Origin: Lonicera japonica
Lineage: Eukaryota; Streptophyta; Magnoliopsida; Dipsacales; Caprifoliaceae
Reading direction: 5' to 3'
DNA: 64,000 nucleotides
Assembly: GCA_021464415.1 (NCBI GenBank)
Contig: CM038469.1
Span: 59,203,702-59,267,701 of the forward strand
Shown: positions 1 to 11,400 of the stretch, piece after piece
How the letters are laid out: each line of letters begins with the position of its first letter
Numbering within the stretch: position 1 is the stretch's first letter
Position numbers and translations under genes: made by a program
The notes under the pieces: generated by a model
Told to the model about the DNA's origin: nothing
Databases searched by the model: none
Seen by the model: only the letters and a program-made list of their open reading frames with translations

Positions 1-889
1 ACCACACGTACCGTTGCTGTGCCCGGCTTCAAATTTTTGAAGGAGGATCCATCAATCGATGAGCAGTGCGAGATATATATACGTATATGTTGTTTTAAAG
101 AGTACCATTTTAGATAGACTTTGTTATGATGGTAAATATAACTGCCGAGGTTTGGGTTGTGGCTTCAATATATAATGTGATTTATCAGTCCCATTTTCAG
201 GTTTAGATAAGATCATTGGTTTTTTTCTTTTTCTTCTTAACTTGTAATTTACCGGATAAATTCAATGTGAACAATTATTTACTTGCCTAGTTATCACTTA
301 TTTATTCTTTATTTTTTATGGATTGGGAGGCGTGTTTGGTTGCAAAATGTTAATTTTCTGAGATTTTAAAAATTAGAATGGAAACAATTTAGAACACTAA
401 TTACAGGATTCAGTCTTTTCCTTTCTTGTTAACTGTTCTAACAATTAGAAGAAATGTCTTATTGGGTTTAATGTTTCTCCCGTACCAATTTCTGTTGTTA
501 AATATAATATAATGCATAGCTAATCGATCTTAATTAGCAGCAAGTATTAGGTATGAAAAATTCAGGGCTCCTTTCCTTGAAATTTTAATGTATTAGCTTT
601 TTGTACGTTGTAACGTACAGCTGAGAGGAAGTGAAGTGAAACACTATTGTTCATTGTCTTTGAGAACTATTTGAGTATTTGGCTACACATGCAATTAACA
701 TTTTAGTCAATATTTTTTTAACAAAAAAAATGGTCAAAAGTATTCAATTATATTAAATCAGAAGAATGCATGACATTATATTCGAAATCCTGTCTAGGAC
801 ATCACTCCCCCAAGACTAATTAGTGAACCATCCTCTCTTCTTTCTGGGTCCGCCCGTACCAACTAACTCGCTTTCGATGTAAAAAGAAA

Positions 890-1275
890 AAAAAGAGCAA
901 AAGTAAAGAAGCTAGCAGATGAGCTGCACCATTAGAAGATCTGTGACAATGGACACACTTAACCACATCTAAGGACTTAGCAACATCCAAAAATTCCAAA
1001 ACAAATACACCCGCATCTACTAACGGATCGAGGGGCATTTAATTTCACTATACGAACCACCCTCAAGGAATCAATCACTATTGATCTCAACTACCCTGAC
1101 TCGATCCTCATTCATGGCCAAATTTTTTCCTTTTCTAATAGAATCGAATCCTTTACTTCATCCACTCCTAAAGATGCATGAATTGGAATCGACGAAGCAT
1201 CAATTAATCACTGATCCATCATGTCCACCGCATATCACTCCAATACCCGTCTTTAAAATAGTTATAATTGTAAGT
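890..1275 (-). pseudogene. Retroelement RNase H-like fold, degenerate
   Basis: Reading the minus strand from about 1275 down, the translation begins TGIGVICGGHDGSV, like the first strand of plant RVT_3-type RNase H domains. It later gives CHRSSNGAAHLLAS, like their C-terminal R..N..AH.LA motif. Several stops lie between. This domain is found in LINE-type polyproteins and in host-derived copies. No 5' or 3' element end is visible. Confidence 0.45.
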
Positions 1276-1348
1276 TGATTAGTAATTTTGATAAGTGCAC
1301 GGGGCAAGAAACTACTTGCCACCACTTTGATGATAAACTACCTTTTTG

Positions 1349-1448
1349 NNNNNNNNNNNNNNNNNNNNNNNNNNNNNNNNNNNNNNNNNNNNNNNNNNNN
1401 NNNNNNNNNNNNNNNNNNNNNNNNNNNNNNNNNNNNNNNNNNNNNNNN
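1349..1448. other. Scaffold gap, exactly 100 N
   Basis: Run of 100 undetermined bases. An exact 100 usually marks a gap of unknown length joined by scaffolding, so the true distance from the left flank to NOL is unknown. Confidence 0.98.
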
Positions 1449-2193
1449 CCAAATGGTTGCTTGGACTTGTTTCTTGCAGATCTAATAAATGGAGCCCAAA
1501 TTGTTTTTTCATACCTTTACCATTTATTATAAATCTAGAAACCAATGCCCTAATCTCTACTTTCAGTTATTCTTTTATAGCTATGAAGCTTTTATAGCTT
1601 TGACCGAAAACTCTTGTAGGTGTAAATTTTCTCTTTGATTTATTTGCTCTTAAAATATGCTTCGTATTGATTTACTCTACCCAAAATTAAATGAAACTTT
1701 AAAAAAACTTTTAACCATGAATAAAATTTTTGACATCTCTAACATAGTCTATAGTTTTTCTCTATCAGATCTTTATTAATTCACAGGGATGCTTAAACTT
1801 ATTTCTTGCAGATTTTGGGTGCCAAAAATAGGTACCATAAATACAATACGCTAATTTTGAGTGTCAAAACTAATTATGGCATAATTAATTGGGTTAAAAA
1901 ATCAAATGATCCAAATATAAATAAAAAAATAAAAATTAGTATTGAAGATGGCCTAAGATGGTTCAAGACGCCGTTAAAAGGCAAGAGAAGAGAGATGGAG
2001 CATTGAGTAGCGGTAGATTCCAGGTGAAGAATTGAAGCAATGTTATTGGTCGATTATACCATGTCAGCATGTTGCGTCCAATAATTTATCGTATCGGTCC
2101 CAAGGTACAATTATTCAATCTCACCCGAACTAGTGGTGCCTCGAACGGTTTTTATCTCTTCAGTACCCACTCTCCTCCCCTTCTTCTTCCTCA

Positions 2194-2464
2194 ATGGCGA
2201 TAATTGCTACTAGCCCTTCTCCATCACTCTACTACTCACCTTCTCTGTTCCTCTCTTCTTCTTCATCACACATTATTGCTCCCCTTAAAAAATTCTACAA
2301 CAACAACACTACCAACACTTGTGCTTTTGATTCCCTCAAATTAAAGGATTCATCCACTTCAAATCGAAGACGCCGTCTCAGGGCCGAAGCCTCATCTCCA
2401 GTCGGAAATTCGGCGGAGCCCATGGTTCCTCCTTACAACGTCTTGATCACTGGCTCTACCAAAG
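2194..2464 (+). CDS. NOL: NOL exon 1 (transit peptide and start of Rossmann fold)
   Basis: Encodes residues 1-90 plus one base of Gly91. The first about 65 residues are rich in Ser, Thr and Asn with few acidic residues, as in chloroplast transit peptides. The conserved mature region starts near [16 protein letters not shown]. The donor is AAAG|GTTCTG. The reading frame runs on into the intron to 2544, but that extension is not coding. Confidence 0.92.
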
Positions 2465-5400
2465 GTTCTGTTTCTTTTGCTTCTATACATTGTTCGCTAA
2501 ATTACCACGCACAGGCTATGCGTGACTCGTGTATGTATATATAATACAATGAGGTATTATAGTTTTTGAATCCTGAAAATGTACAAGGTATAAAAGTTGT
2601 ATTGTTGAAATTGAAGATGCTATTGGTGGATAGCGCCTTTAGCACGGATTACGTAATGTATATATAGATATTAGAATCAAGACTTTTCTTTTTCCTTTCA
2701 CAATAATGATAAATGGCTTGGTCGTTAAGCGTGATCCGATAATTGTTAGGAACGAATGTTTTGTTCCTAATGTAAGCCAGCCTTTTTTTTCTTTTGAGAA
2801 TTTTTTAAAGAACTTTTTTCCTGAATAATGATAGATGCCCAGTCCTTAAGCTTGGTCCTATGTTGTTTAGGAAGAGTGGTGTATGCGGAATTCAAGACCC
2901 TCCTGCAAGTCCGGGGGCGAGCTTTAGTGGTTCTCAAAATTTATAAAGTAGTAAAATAATGACAAACTGAAATATATATATATATATATAAATACTCAGG
3001 GGTTGTTTGTTTGCACTTTGCACCACTTAAATCTGAAAACTTTAAAATTGTTATTTAACCAAAACTTAAATATGAAAACTTAATTTTTGCCATTTAAAAC
3101 TTAAAATTTTCATCAAAAGTTTTAAACGGCAAATTAACCACTTAAAACTGAAAACTTAATTTTAAAGAGTGTAAAATACCTATTTTACCCTTTTAAATTT
3201 TAGAATTATGTGATCCAAATAAATTAAAGAGTGTAAGATACCTATGTTATCTCTTGATGATCTTAGGAGGGATTGGTCTGCAGCTGTGGTTTGAAGGATT
3301 TGTCTGTAACTAGGGCCTGGGTTTTTTTGTGGGGAGTCATTTTGTTGTTTGTTTTTCTGCTTATTTCTTTATCTCCATGTTTAGTTATTGTTGGTTTTTT
3401 CGTGCTTTCTTTTTCTTTGGGGCTTTTGGTTGACTTCTTGTAAACCATCTGTCCTTCTTTGCTTGTATTGATTATCTTTTCTCAATATAAGTCTATTTTC
3501 GGATAAAAAAAAATAAGGGCAAAATTGCCATACTAAACAAAATTCAGTTTTCAGATTGTTATATTCAAACAAACAACATTTTTTTAGATACAGTTTTCAG
3601 AACTAAACAAACAATTTTTTTTCAGTTTTTAGTTTATCAAACACCACCTTAATATTTTATATAGTAAAAGCATCCAAATCGCAACATATAAATTATAACA
3701 ATCCTCTTAAAGATTTCATATTTTATTTAGAATATGTTAGTTATAGAGGACAAAGATGGCAGTGTTGTTAACCTAAGTTATAAAAGAAGGGTATATTCAT
3801 CATTGTGTTGATATCACTAGCATTGTAACCTTTTGTTTCAGATCCTATAGAAGAAGGAGGTCTAGCGTCAAGTTTTTTCTTTTAGGAGGTAAAATGAAAA
3901 AGAGGTTTAACTAAGGGAAATTTACTGCAATTTACTATCACTTATTTAAATGAACTTTAAAAATTACATGAACAACCCTCTAGTTATTAAAGTTTACACA
4001 AAGTCCCCTAATAGTGAAGATTTTGGAAGCCTAAGGGGGGTCCGACCACTTTCGCCCTATGGTGTGTACGCCCCTGTGTAGGAAGGAATGTTTGGTTCTT
4101 GCTACAAGCATGTTTTTTTATGAAAAAGAAAATTGTATAGGTAAAATTGGAAATTAAAGGTATGACACTGTTTCTTGAAATGCGTCTTGGATTTATAATA
4201 TAGTATACTCCTCGTACCTGCTCAGCTGGGTAGAGGTCGCAATTTTAGAAATGATACAATGAAATGAAACAAAACGATTTTCTTGTAAATCCTTCTTTGA
4301 TGCTCTATATCAACCATCATCCATTTCCTCATTCACACAATCTAATTTTATTTGGAAACACGGGGTCCTTTTCAAAGTTAAGGTGTTTGCTTGGCTAGTT
4401 CTGAAAGGTATAGTGAATACTTGTGACGTTATTCAAAAGAAGAGGCCTTATATGTGCTTGTCACCAACTTGGTTTGTGTTATGCAAACGGGATGGATAAG
4501 TTATTGATCATATTCTTCTGCATTGTGCTCTTGTTCAGAAAATGTGGAGTTTGATCTTTGAGATGTTTGGATTGGTGGGAGCCTTCCCAAAAAAATGGGC
4601 TGACTTTATAGCTCTAAAATGGCAATTTAAGCAAAGTATTTGTAAAATGAAAAGTCTATGGAGAATCTCAGTTTTGGCTATGGTATGAGAAACTTGGTTG
4701 GAAAGAAATAAAAGGATCTTTGAAGATAGAAGCAGCACAATAGTATAAACATGGAGCCAAATTAAATTTTCTATCGGATTATGGGCTAAAGCATCCAATA
4801 TTTTTGATTGTGCGGAGCGATTTTTGTTTGGTTTGGATTGTTTTAGCTTTCTAAGCTGATTTCTTGTTTGAATTGTAGTTGCTTTGTTCTTTTTGTTCTT
4901 TTGGGCTCATCCCTCAGTGGATTTCTCATTCGATGTGAATGGCCCTTACTTCTCCTTTGTTGTAATTGTTAAATAATATGTATAGGTTTATATTAGCTGT
5001 ATAGATTCCTAAGTTAGATAGTTTCCTAGTTTAATGGCGATTCTTCTTGTATAAATAGATGTTCTCATTATTGTAAATAAATATAACAATTTCTTCTCAT
5101 TCTCTCACATGGTGTCAGAGCAGTAGTGAGAAAAACCTTATTACAATCTTGTGTTTGTTGTGTTTTTCGTTCCAGCAATCTCACCAAACCCTAGCATCCA
5201 ACAACCAAGGAGTACCCAAAAACCCTAGTTGTTTCGCGTGTATCCTACCTCTTTCAGATCACTGGAAAATTCCGTCTCACGCGCTCCCACGCGCCATTGC
5301 AGTCTTGCATGTGAGATCCACACGCCACCGCTTCCAGACGTGTATGTAGGCGCGTGAACAGTCAACTCTCCTCTAAAATTTCTAGATTCCCTTTTTTGGC

Positions 5401-8400
5401 TTGGATCCTACTGGTTTTCAGTATTTTTCTGGTATTTTTTGCCCTTTACATCTTTCTTTGTGTTCATTCTTAATGAGTAATCCAACTAATATGTTGCCTA
5501 ACAAATCTTTCCTAAGTTTTGCGACCACTCCTATCATATGTTCTGAAAAATTAAAGGGTCCCAATAATTATATGTTATGGTCTGTCTCTGTTGAATTATG
5601 GTTTATGGGCCAGGGTTATGAAGAACACTTAGTAAAACGTGTTACTGATATTGTTGAAAAAGAACAGTCGCAATAGAAACAAATTGATGCCTTTTTATGC
5701 AATGTTCTATGGCAATTTATTGATCAAAGTCTTGTTGGCTAATACTGACCTTATCGCACTTGTTATGAGGTGTGGTAAAAGGTTAAGAAACTTTATTCAA
5801 ATGACATAAATCGTCTTTATACTGTTGTCTCTCATATGAAGACGATTAAGAAACAGGATCATGATATGCAAGAATACCTAGGCCAAATTGAAACTCTTCG
5901 ACAAGAATTTAATGAGTTGATGTCCCTCTCAACTGATGTTACACAACAAGAAGCAGATCGTGGAAAGTTTTTTATGGTTCTTGCACTAGCAGGATTGCCT
6001 ACTGAACTTGATTCAGTTCGCAATCAAATTCTGGCGAATCCTTGGGGTTCTTACTATGGATACGATATTTGAGCAGTTGATTCGTATTTCCGCACCTTTA
6101 AGCATCCCAAGCGATTCTACCACTTCCACTGATTCTGCTATACTAGCCTCTCAAGTGACTCATTGACGGGTTGGTAAAGGCGGGCAACAAGGTCGAACTC
6201 GCCCCTGCTATACTAGCCTCTCAAGTGACTCATCGACGGGTTGGTAAAGGCGGGCAACAAGGTCGAACTCGCCCCTAATGTACTAATTGCAATAATTAGG
6301 GTTATACAGTAGATCGTTGCTACAAGCTTCATGGCTATCCGCCTAAGGTTGCCAACATTTCACAATATGATCCATCCTCTGGGGATACACCTGGGACTAT
6401 TACTGTACCTACTACTGAGTATGTTGCATTTTAGAAATTTAAAAAGAGTAACCAGTCATCAGCCATAACCTCAACCAGTCAAACTGGTAATCATATTGCT
6501 TGCATCTTTCAATCATCCTCTCTTGGGCCATGGGTACTTGATTCTGGTGCCTCCGATCATATGTCTGGTAACAAGGATTTGTTCTCTCGTATTACTTATT
6601 CTGGTACTTTATCCACTATTACTTTAGTTGACGGTTCACAGACTAAAGTTAGAGGAATTGGACAAGCTACTCCCTTGCCTTCTCTATCTTTAGATTATGT
6701 TCTCTTCATACCAAATTGTCCTTTTAATTTAATTTCCATTAGCAAATTAACCCAAACATTGCCCTATTCTATTACCTTCGTTGCTAATTCGGTTATTATG
6801 CAGGATCGGAACACCAAGAGGATGATTGGAGTAGGATGTGAGTATCGCGGGTTATACTACCTTTCCCCACCACCACCACCACCCCCTGTAGCATGTGTTG
6901 CCGTTGATCCACCTGCCATCCTCCATCACCGATTGGGACATCCTAGCCTACAGAAGTTACAAAAGATGGTGCCGAATCTTGCGAGTCTGTTTTCTTTAGA
7001 GTGTGAGTCTTGTCAGTTAGGAAAGCATGTTCGTAATCTACTTTGGGTTTTAGTTATTTTGTTACGTTTGTTAATATTTTTCCCGTTGCACTTGGTTATT
7101 TTTAATGAAAACTCGTTCAGAATTATTCTCCATATTTCAAAATTTTTGTTTTGAAATTAAAACTCAATTTGGTATTACTATTCGTACTTTTCGAAATGAC
7201 AACGCACGAGAATGCTTTTCTGCCCTTTCTCAATCTTTTATGGCCTCTCATGGTATACTTCATCAATCGTCCTGTGCTCATACCCCTCAACAAAATGGGG
7301 TGGCACAAAGGAAAAACAGACACTTGATTGAAACTACACATACTCTCCTCGTTCACACTCATGTTCCGCTGCGTTTTTGGGGAGACGCTTTCTTACCGCA
7401 TCCTATTTGATTAATCGCATGCCGTCCTTAGTTTTGCAAAATTAGGTTCCTCATTCTCTGTTATTTCTTAATCAATCACTGTATTATCTTCCACCTCGTG
7501 TCTTTGGGTGTACATGTTTTGTTCACGATCTCACTCCGGGAAAAGATAAGTTACAGGCAAAGTCTGTTAAATGTATCTTTCTAGGTTACTCTTGTTTACA
7601 GAAAGGTTATCGACACTTCTCTCCTCACCTTAAACGAAATCTTGTCTCCGCCGATGCACATTCTTCGAAACGACTCATTTCTTTACGTCTTTTGAACATG
7701 CTGAGTGTCTGATTGATGTTCTCTTTTTTTTAGACACTAGTTATATTCCACTGGTTGTATCATCTCCTGACGGCTGACCCTGTGACTCCTACCGCAGACT
7801 CGCCACCTCCTCTACTCACATATCATCGTCGGCAACGTCCCCCTTCTATTGCGAACCTTTCCACCGAACCTACCACCGTGCCTACAATCGAACCTACGAC
7901 TGACATTGCTCCATCTCCTCTGACTGAGTCTACCGCCCCTGCCAATCCTATAGCTGACCCAGTGGACTCATCTTCTACTCCGATCACGCATTTCGTTCCG
8001 GTCTCTGACTTGGATCGTCCCATTGCCGAACGCAAAGGTATTCGTTATACTCGAAATCCTTATCCCATTTATAATTTCCCGAGTTATCATCGTTTATCTC
8101 TATCATATACTACCTTTGTGTCGTCCTTGTCCCATGTTTCTATTCCAAAAAATGTAGGAGCAGCTCTTTTGGACCCAGGTTAGCGTCAAGTGATGGTTGA
8201 TGAGATGTCTGCGTTACATTCTAATGACACTTGGGATTTAATGCCCCTTCCTCCTGGGAAATTCACAGTCGGTTGTCGTTGTGTTTATACTGTCAAAGTT
8301 GGTCCTGATGGAGTTATAGACCGGTTGAAGGCTCGATTGGTTGCAAAAGGATATACATATATTTATGGGCTTGATTATGGCGACACGTTCTCTCCTGTTG

Positions 8401-11400
8401 CCAAAATGGCCCCTGTTCGCTTATTTCTCTATATGGAAGCCATTCATCACTGGCCCCTCTATCAGTTAGATATCAAAAATGCTTTTCTCCATGGTGAATT
8501 GCAAGAAGAAGTTTATATGGAGCAACCTCTTGGGTTTGTTGCTCAGGGGGAGTCTAGATCTCAATTGGTGTGTCACCTCCGACGTTCTCTCTATGGACTT
8601 AAATAGTCCCCACGAGCTTGGTTTGGGCGATTCAGTTCGGTTTTTCAACAATTTGGAATGACCCGAAGCGAGTATGATCATTTAGTGTTTTACCGCCACT
8701 CACATTCCAACCGATGCATCTATTTGGTTGTGTATGTGGATGACATTGTGATTACCGGAAATGACTAGGAGGGTATACAGAAACTCAAGCAACATCTATT
8801 CCAACACTTTCAGACAAAAAATTTGGGCAAACTCAAGTACTTTTTGGGAATAGAAGTTGCTTAATCCCAACATGGTGTATTTATTTCCAAAAGAAAATAT
8901 GCCCTGGATATCTTAGAAGAAATAGGCATGTCCAGTTGCAAACTTGTCGAGACTCCGATGGATTCGAATGCTAAGCTTCTACCTAATCAGGGGGAGCCTT
9001 TGCCAGATCCGAGTAAATACAGGAGACTTATTGGTAAACTTAACTATATCACGGTAACATGTCTTGATATTGATGGATTCGAATGCTAAGCTTCTACCTA
9101 ATCAGGGGGAGCCTTTGCCAGATCCGAGTAAATACAGGAGACTTATTGGTAAACTTAACTATATCACGGTAACATGTCTTGATATTGCATTTCCGATGAG
9201 TGTTCTCAGTCAGTTTCTAACTACTCCATGTGATAGCCATTTAAAGTATATTAAGAGAGTGCCAGGCAAAGGCCTGCTATATGAAAACAAGGGGCATACT
9301 CAGGTGATTGGCAATTCAGATGCTGATTAGGCAGGCTGTCCGTCCGATAGATGCTCAACCACTGGATATTGCATTTTTGTTGGGGGTAATCCCGTGACTT
9401 GGAAGAGCAAGAAACAATCCGTTGTCGCTCTATCCATTGCTGGAGCAGAATATCGAGCCATGGCTAAAGCAACATGTGAGCTCATATGGCTGAAACAATT
9501 ACTCCAGGAGCTAAAATTTATGGAGGTTCAACAGATGAATTTAATATGTGATAATCAAGCAGCTCTTCATATTGCCTCTAATCTTGTCTTTCATGGGAGG
9601 ACCAAGCATATAGAGATTGACTGCCAATTTATTCGAGAGAAGATTCTTTCAGGGGACATTATTCGAGAGAAGATTCTTTCAGGAGACATTGCTACTGCTT
9701 ATGTTATGTCAAATGACTAACTAGCAGATATATTTACCAAGTCTCTCGCGGGTCATCGGGTCAATTATATTTGTAACAAGCTGGGAACATACAATTTGTA
9801 TGCTCTAACTTGAGGGGGAGTGTTAAATAAGTATTATGTATAGGTTTATATTAGCTGTATAGATTCCTATGGTAGATAGTTTCCTAATTTAATAGCGATT
9901 CCTCTTGTATAAATAGATGTTCTCATTATTGTAAATCAATATAACAATTTCTTCTTATTCTTTCGCAGTAATCTTCTTTTGAGTTGCAATAAGTTTTGTT
10001 TCTTATAAAAAAAAAATTGAAACGAAACGAAATTGGCATGAAACTGATAAGAGAGTAGGCGTTTGTGTCATGTATTTTTAATGTGTGTTCATGTCCATGG
10101 TTTGAAATGAAATTTGAGCCGTGTTACTCTTGTATTGTCATGTCACTCGGGTCTTGTCGTGTCTAGAATAGATAACATGTTTATTTTTAAGACCTAAGAA
10201 AAATATTTAGTTATTTGTTACAAATAAGGGTAATTTTGTCAAAGTAAAAAAGAATATTTGAAAGAATTCCCTTGAAATCCTTGGCTTTCTCCACATTAAG
10301 TATGGGAATGAATGAAGGGGAATTTCCTTTCCTAGGAATCTTGGATTCCTTTCCAAAATTCCAACTGAACATATAAATCTTGAATGAACGGGAATTTAGG
10401 ATTTCAGGAATGATCCAAAGAACGAACCAAACGGAACCATATGTTGATATGCATCTGTTTTGCAAGTAGATATCAGAAAAGATGAAACTCTATGCATCTG
10501 TTTCGACATCCACTTCTAAGCTATTTCATAATACGGGGTTAACAACTAGATGGAGATAAGAGTTGCTCCGTTTTGGCATTTCACTCTGTTAGTAACCATC
10601 TCACCCAAAAGCTTAAGCTGTTAAGTAGTGGGCCAACAATGTATATCATACTCTTCAACATTCCCCCTCACGTGCGAGCCACTCGCACGTGGATAGACAA
10701 ACGAAACCAAAGGCCAAATCAGCCAAACCAAAGGTGCACTTTGTGCACAAACACAAAGGGGGAAACAAATGCAAGCGGGAGGATTTGAACTCGAGACCTT
10801 GCAGAACTTGAGCTCTGATACCATGTTAGTAACCATCTCACCCAAAAGCTTAAGCTGTTAAGAATGAGATGCAACAATTAAGTTTACGAGTAAGCTAGCT
10901 TACAGAAATGAGATTAAAGGACAATTGAGGTAAATGTAGAACAGATGATAAGGGAAGCAAAGGGGTTGGGGTGATTGTTTCCAGATCAGAATGGAAAAGA
11001 TGTTCCATCTGCTAAAGTAACACTGGAAGGGGATATATGTGACTGAAAGCTAGAAAAGAGGCTAGAATTACCTGTCATATGATCTGTGGCACCAGAATCA
11101 ATGACCCATTTGGATGATGAGGAAACAAGGCATGTATTTGTTTTACCTGAATCAGCAATTGCAGTGACAGAGGTGACTGGAGTGGATGAAGACTTTAGAG
11201 ATTCTTGATACTTAGAGTACTTGGCAAACTCATCTGCAGGGATAAAGACTGAATTTTCAGCTATATCAGTGGTAGATGCCAAGTGAGCCGAGTGAGCTCT
11301 CTGAGTCCTGTACCGAAGCTTCCTACAATCCCGCTTTAAATGCCCTGGATTATGACAGTAATGACATACGATCCCTCCGGAGCCTTGTCCCCGAGTCACA

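Larger units (their letters stand above)
6430..9812 (+). pseudogene. Copia A pol (protease-integrase-RT-RNase H), broken
   Basis: Protease motif [11 protein letters not shown] lies at about 6537. The GAG-pre-integrase finger follows (HHRLGHPSL...CESCQLGKH). Compared with E, about 80 bases are missing near 7040, removing the integrase segment with the first catalytic Asp (HSDVWGP in E). RT pieces run from 8190, with [10 protein letters not shown] near 8735, and RNase H from 9394. In-frame stops, for example before 8190 and at 8604, and a 115-base duplication add to the damage. Confidence 0.88.
4967..9967 (+). mobile_element. Ty1/copia LTR retrotransposon A
   Basis: About 5.0 kb with two LTRs, a primer-binding site TGGTGTCAGAGC next to the left LTR (initiator-Met tRNA type), and polypurine tract GAGGGGGAG at 9812. 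The 5-base target duplication GTAAT is exact (4962-4966 and 9968-9972). Domain order gag, protease, integrase, RT, RNase H is that of copia. It is inactivated by stops, frameshifts, an integrase deletion and three tandem duplications. It sits in the LINE 3' UTR within NOL intron 1, in the sense direction. Confidence 0.93.
4278..10016 (+). mobile_element. 5'-truncated L1-type LINE, interrupted by copia A
   Basis: The sequence 4278-4966 translates, with stops, into the C-terminal zf-RVT region of a plant L1 pol ([18 protein letters not shown], then LERNKRIFE), followed by a 3' UTR. The UTR breaks at 4966, resumes at 9973 and ends in poly(A) at 10016. Flanking words TGAAACAAAACGA (4265-4277) and TGAAACGAAACGA (10018-10030) form a 13-base target duplication with one mismatch. 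Copia A is therefore nested in the LINE and younger than it. Confidence 0.8.

Noticed and set aside
1..117. Possible last exon of an upstream gene (frame 1 opens with TTRTVAVPGFKFLKED).
   Set aside because: Only 38 codons, another frame is also open for 20 codons, no recognised family, and no visible acceptor since it starts at the window edge.
2465..2544. Open frame continuing past NOL exon 1.
   Set aside because: It runs over a consensus donor, has no similarity to NOL, and the next residues of the family are found at exon 2.
10720..10830. TRIM core read as a tRNA gene (GGATTTGAAC with a CTCTGATACC stretch).
   Set aside because: It has a B-box-like word but no cloverleaf. The position between LTR and primer-binding site and four further copies show it is TRIM core.
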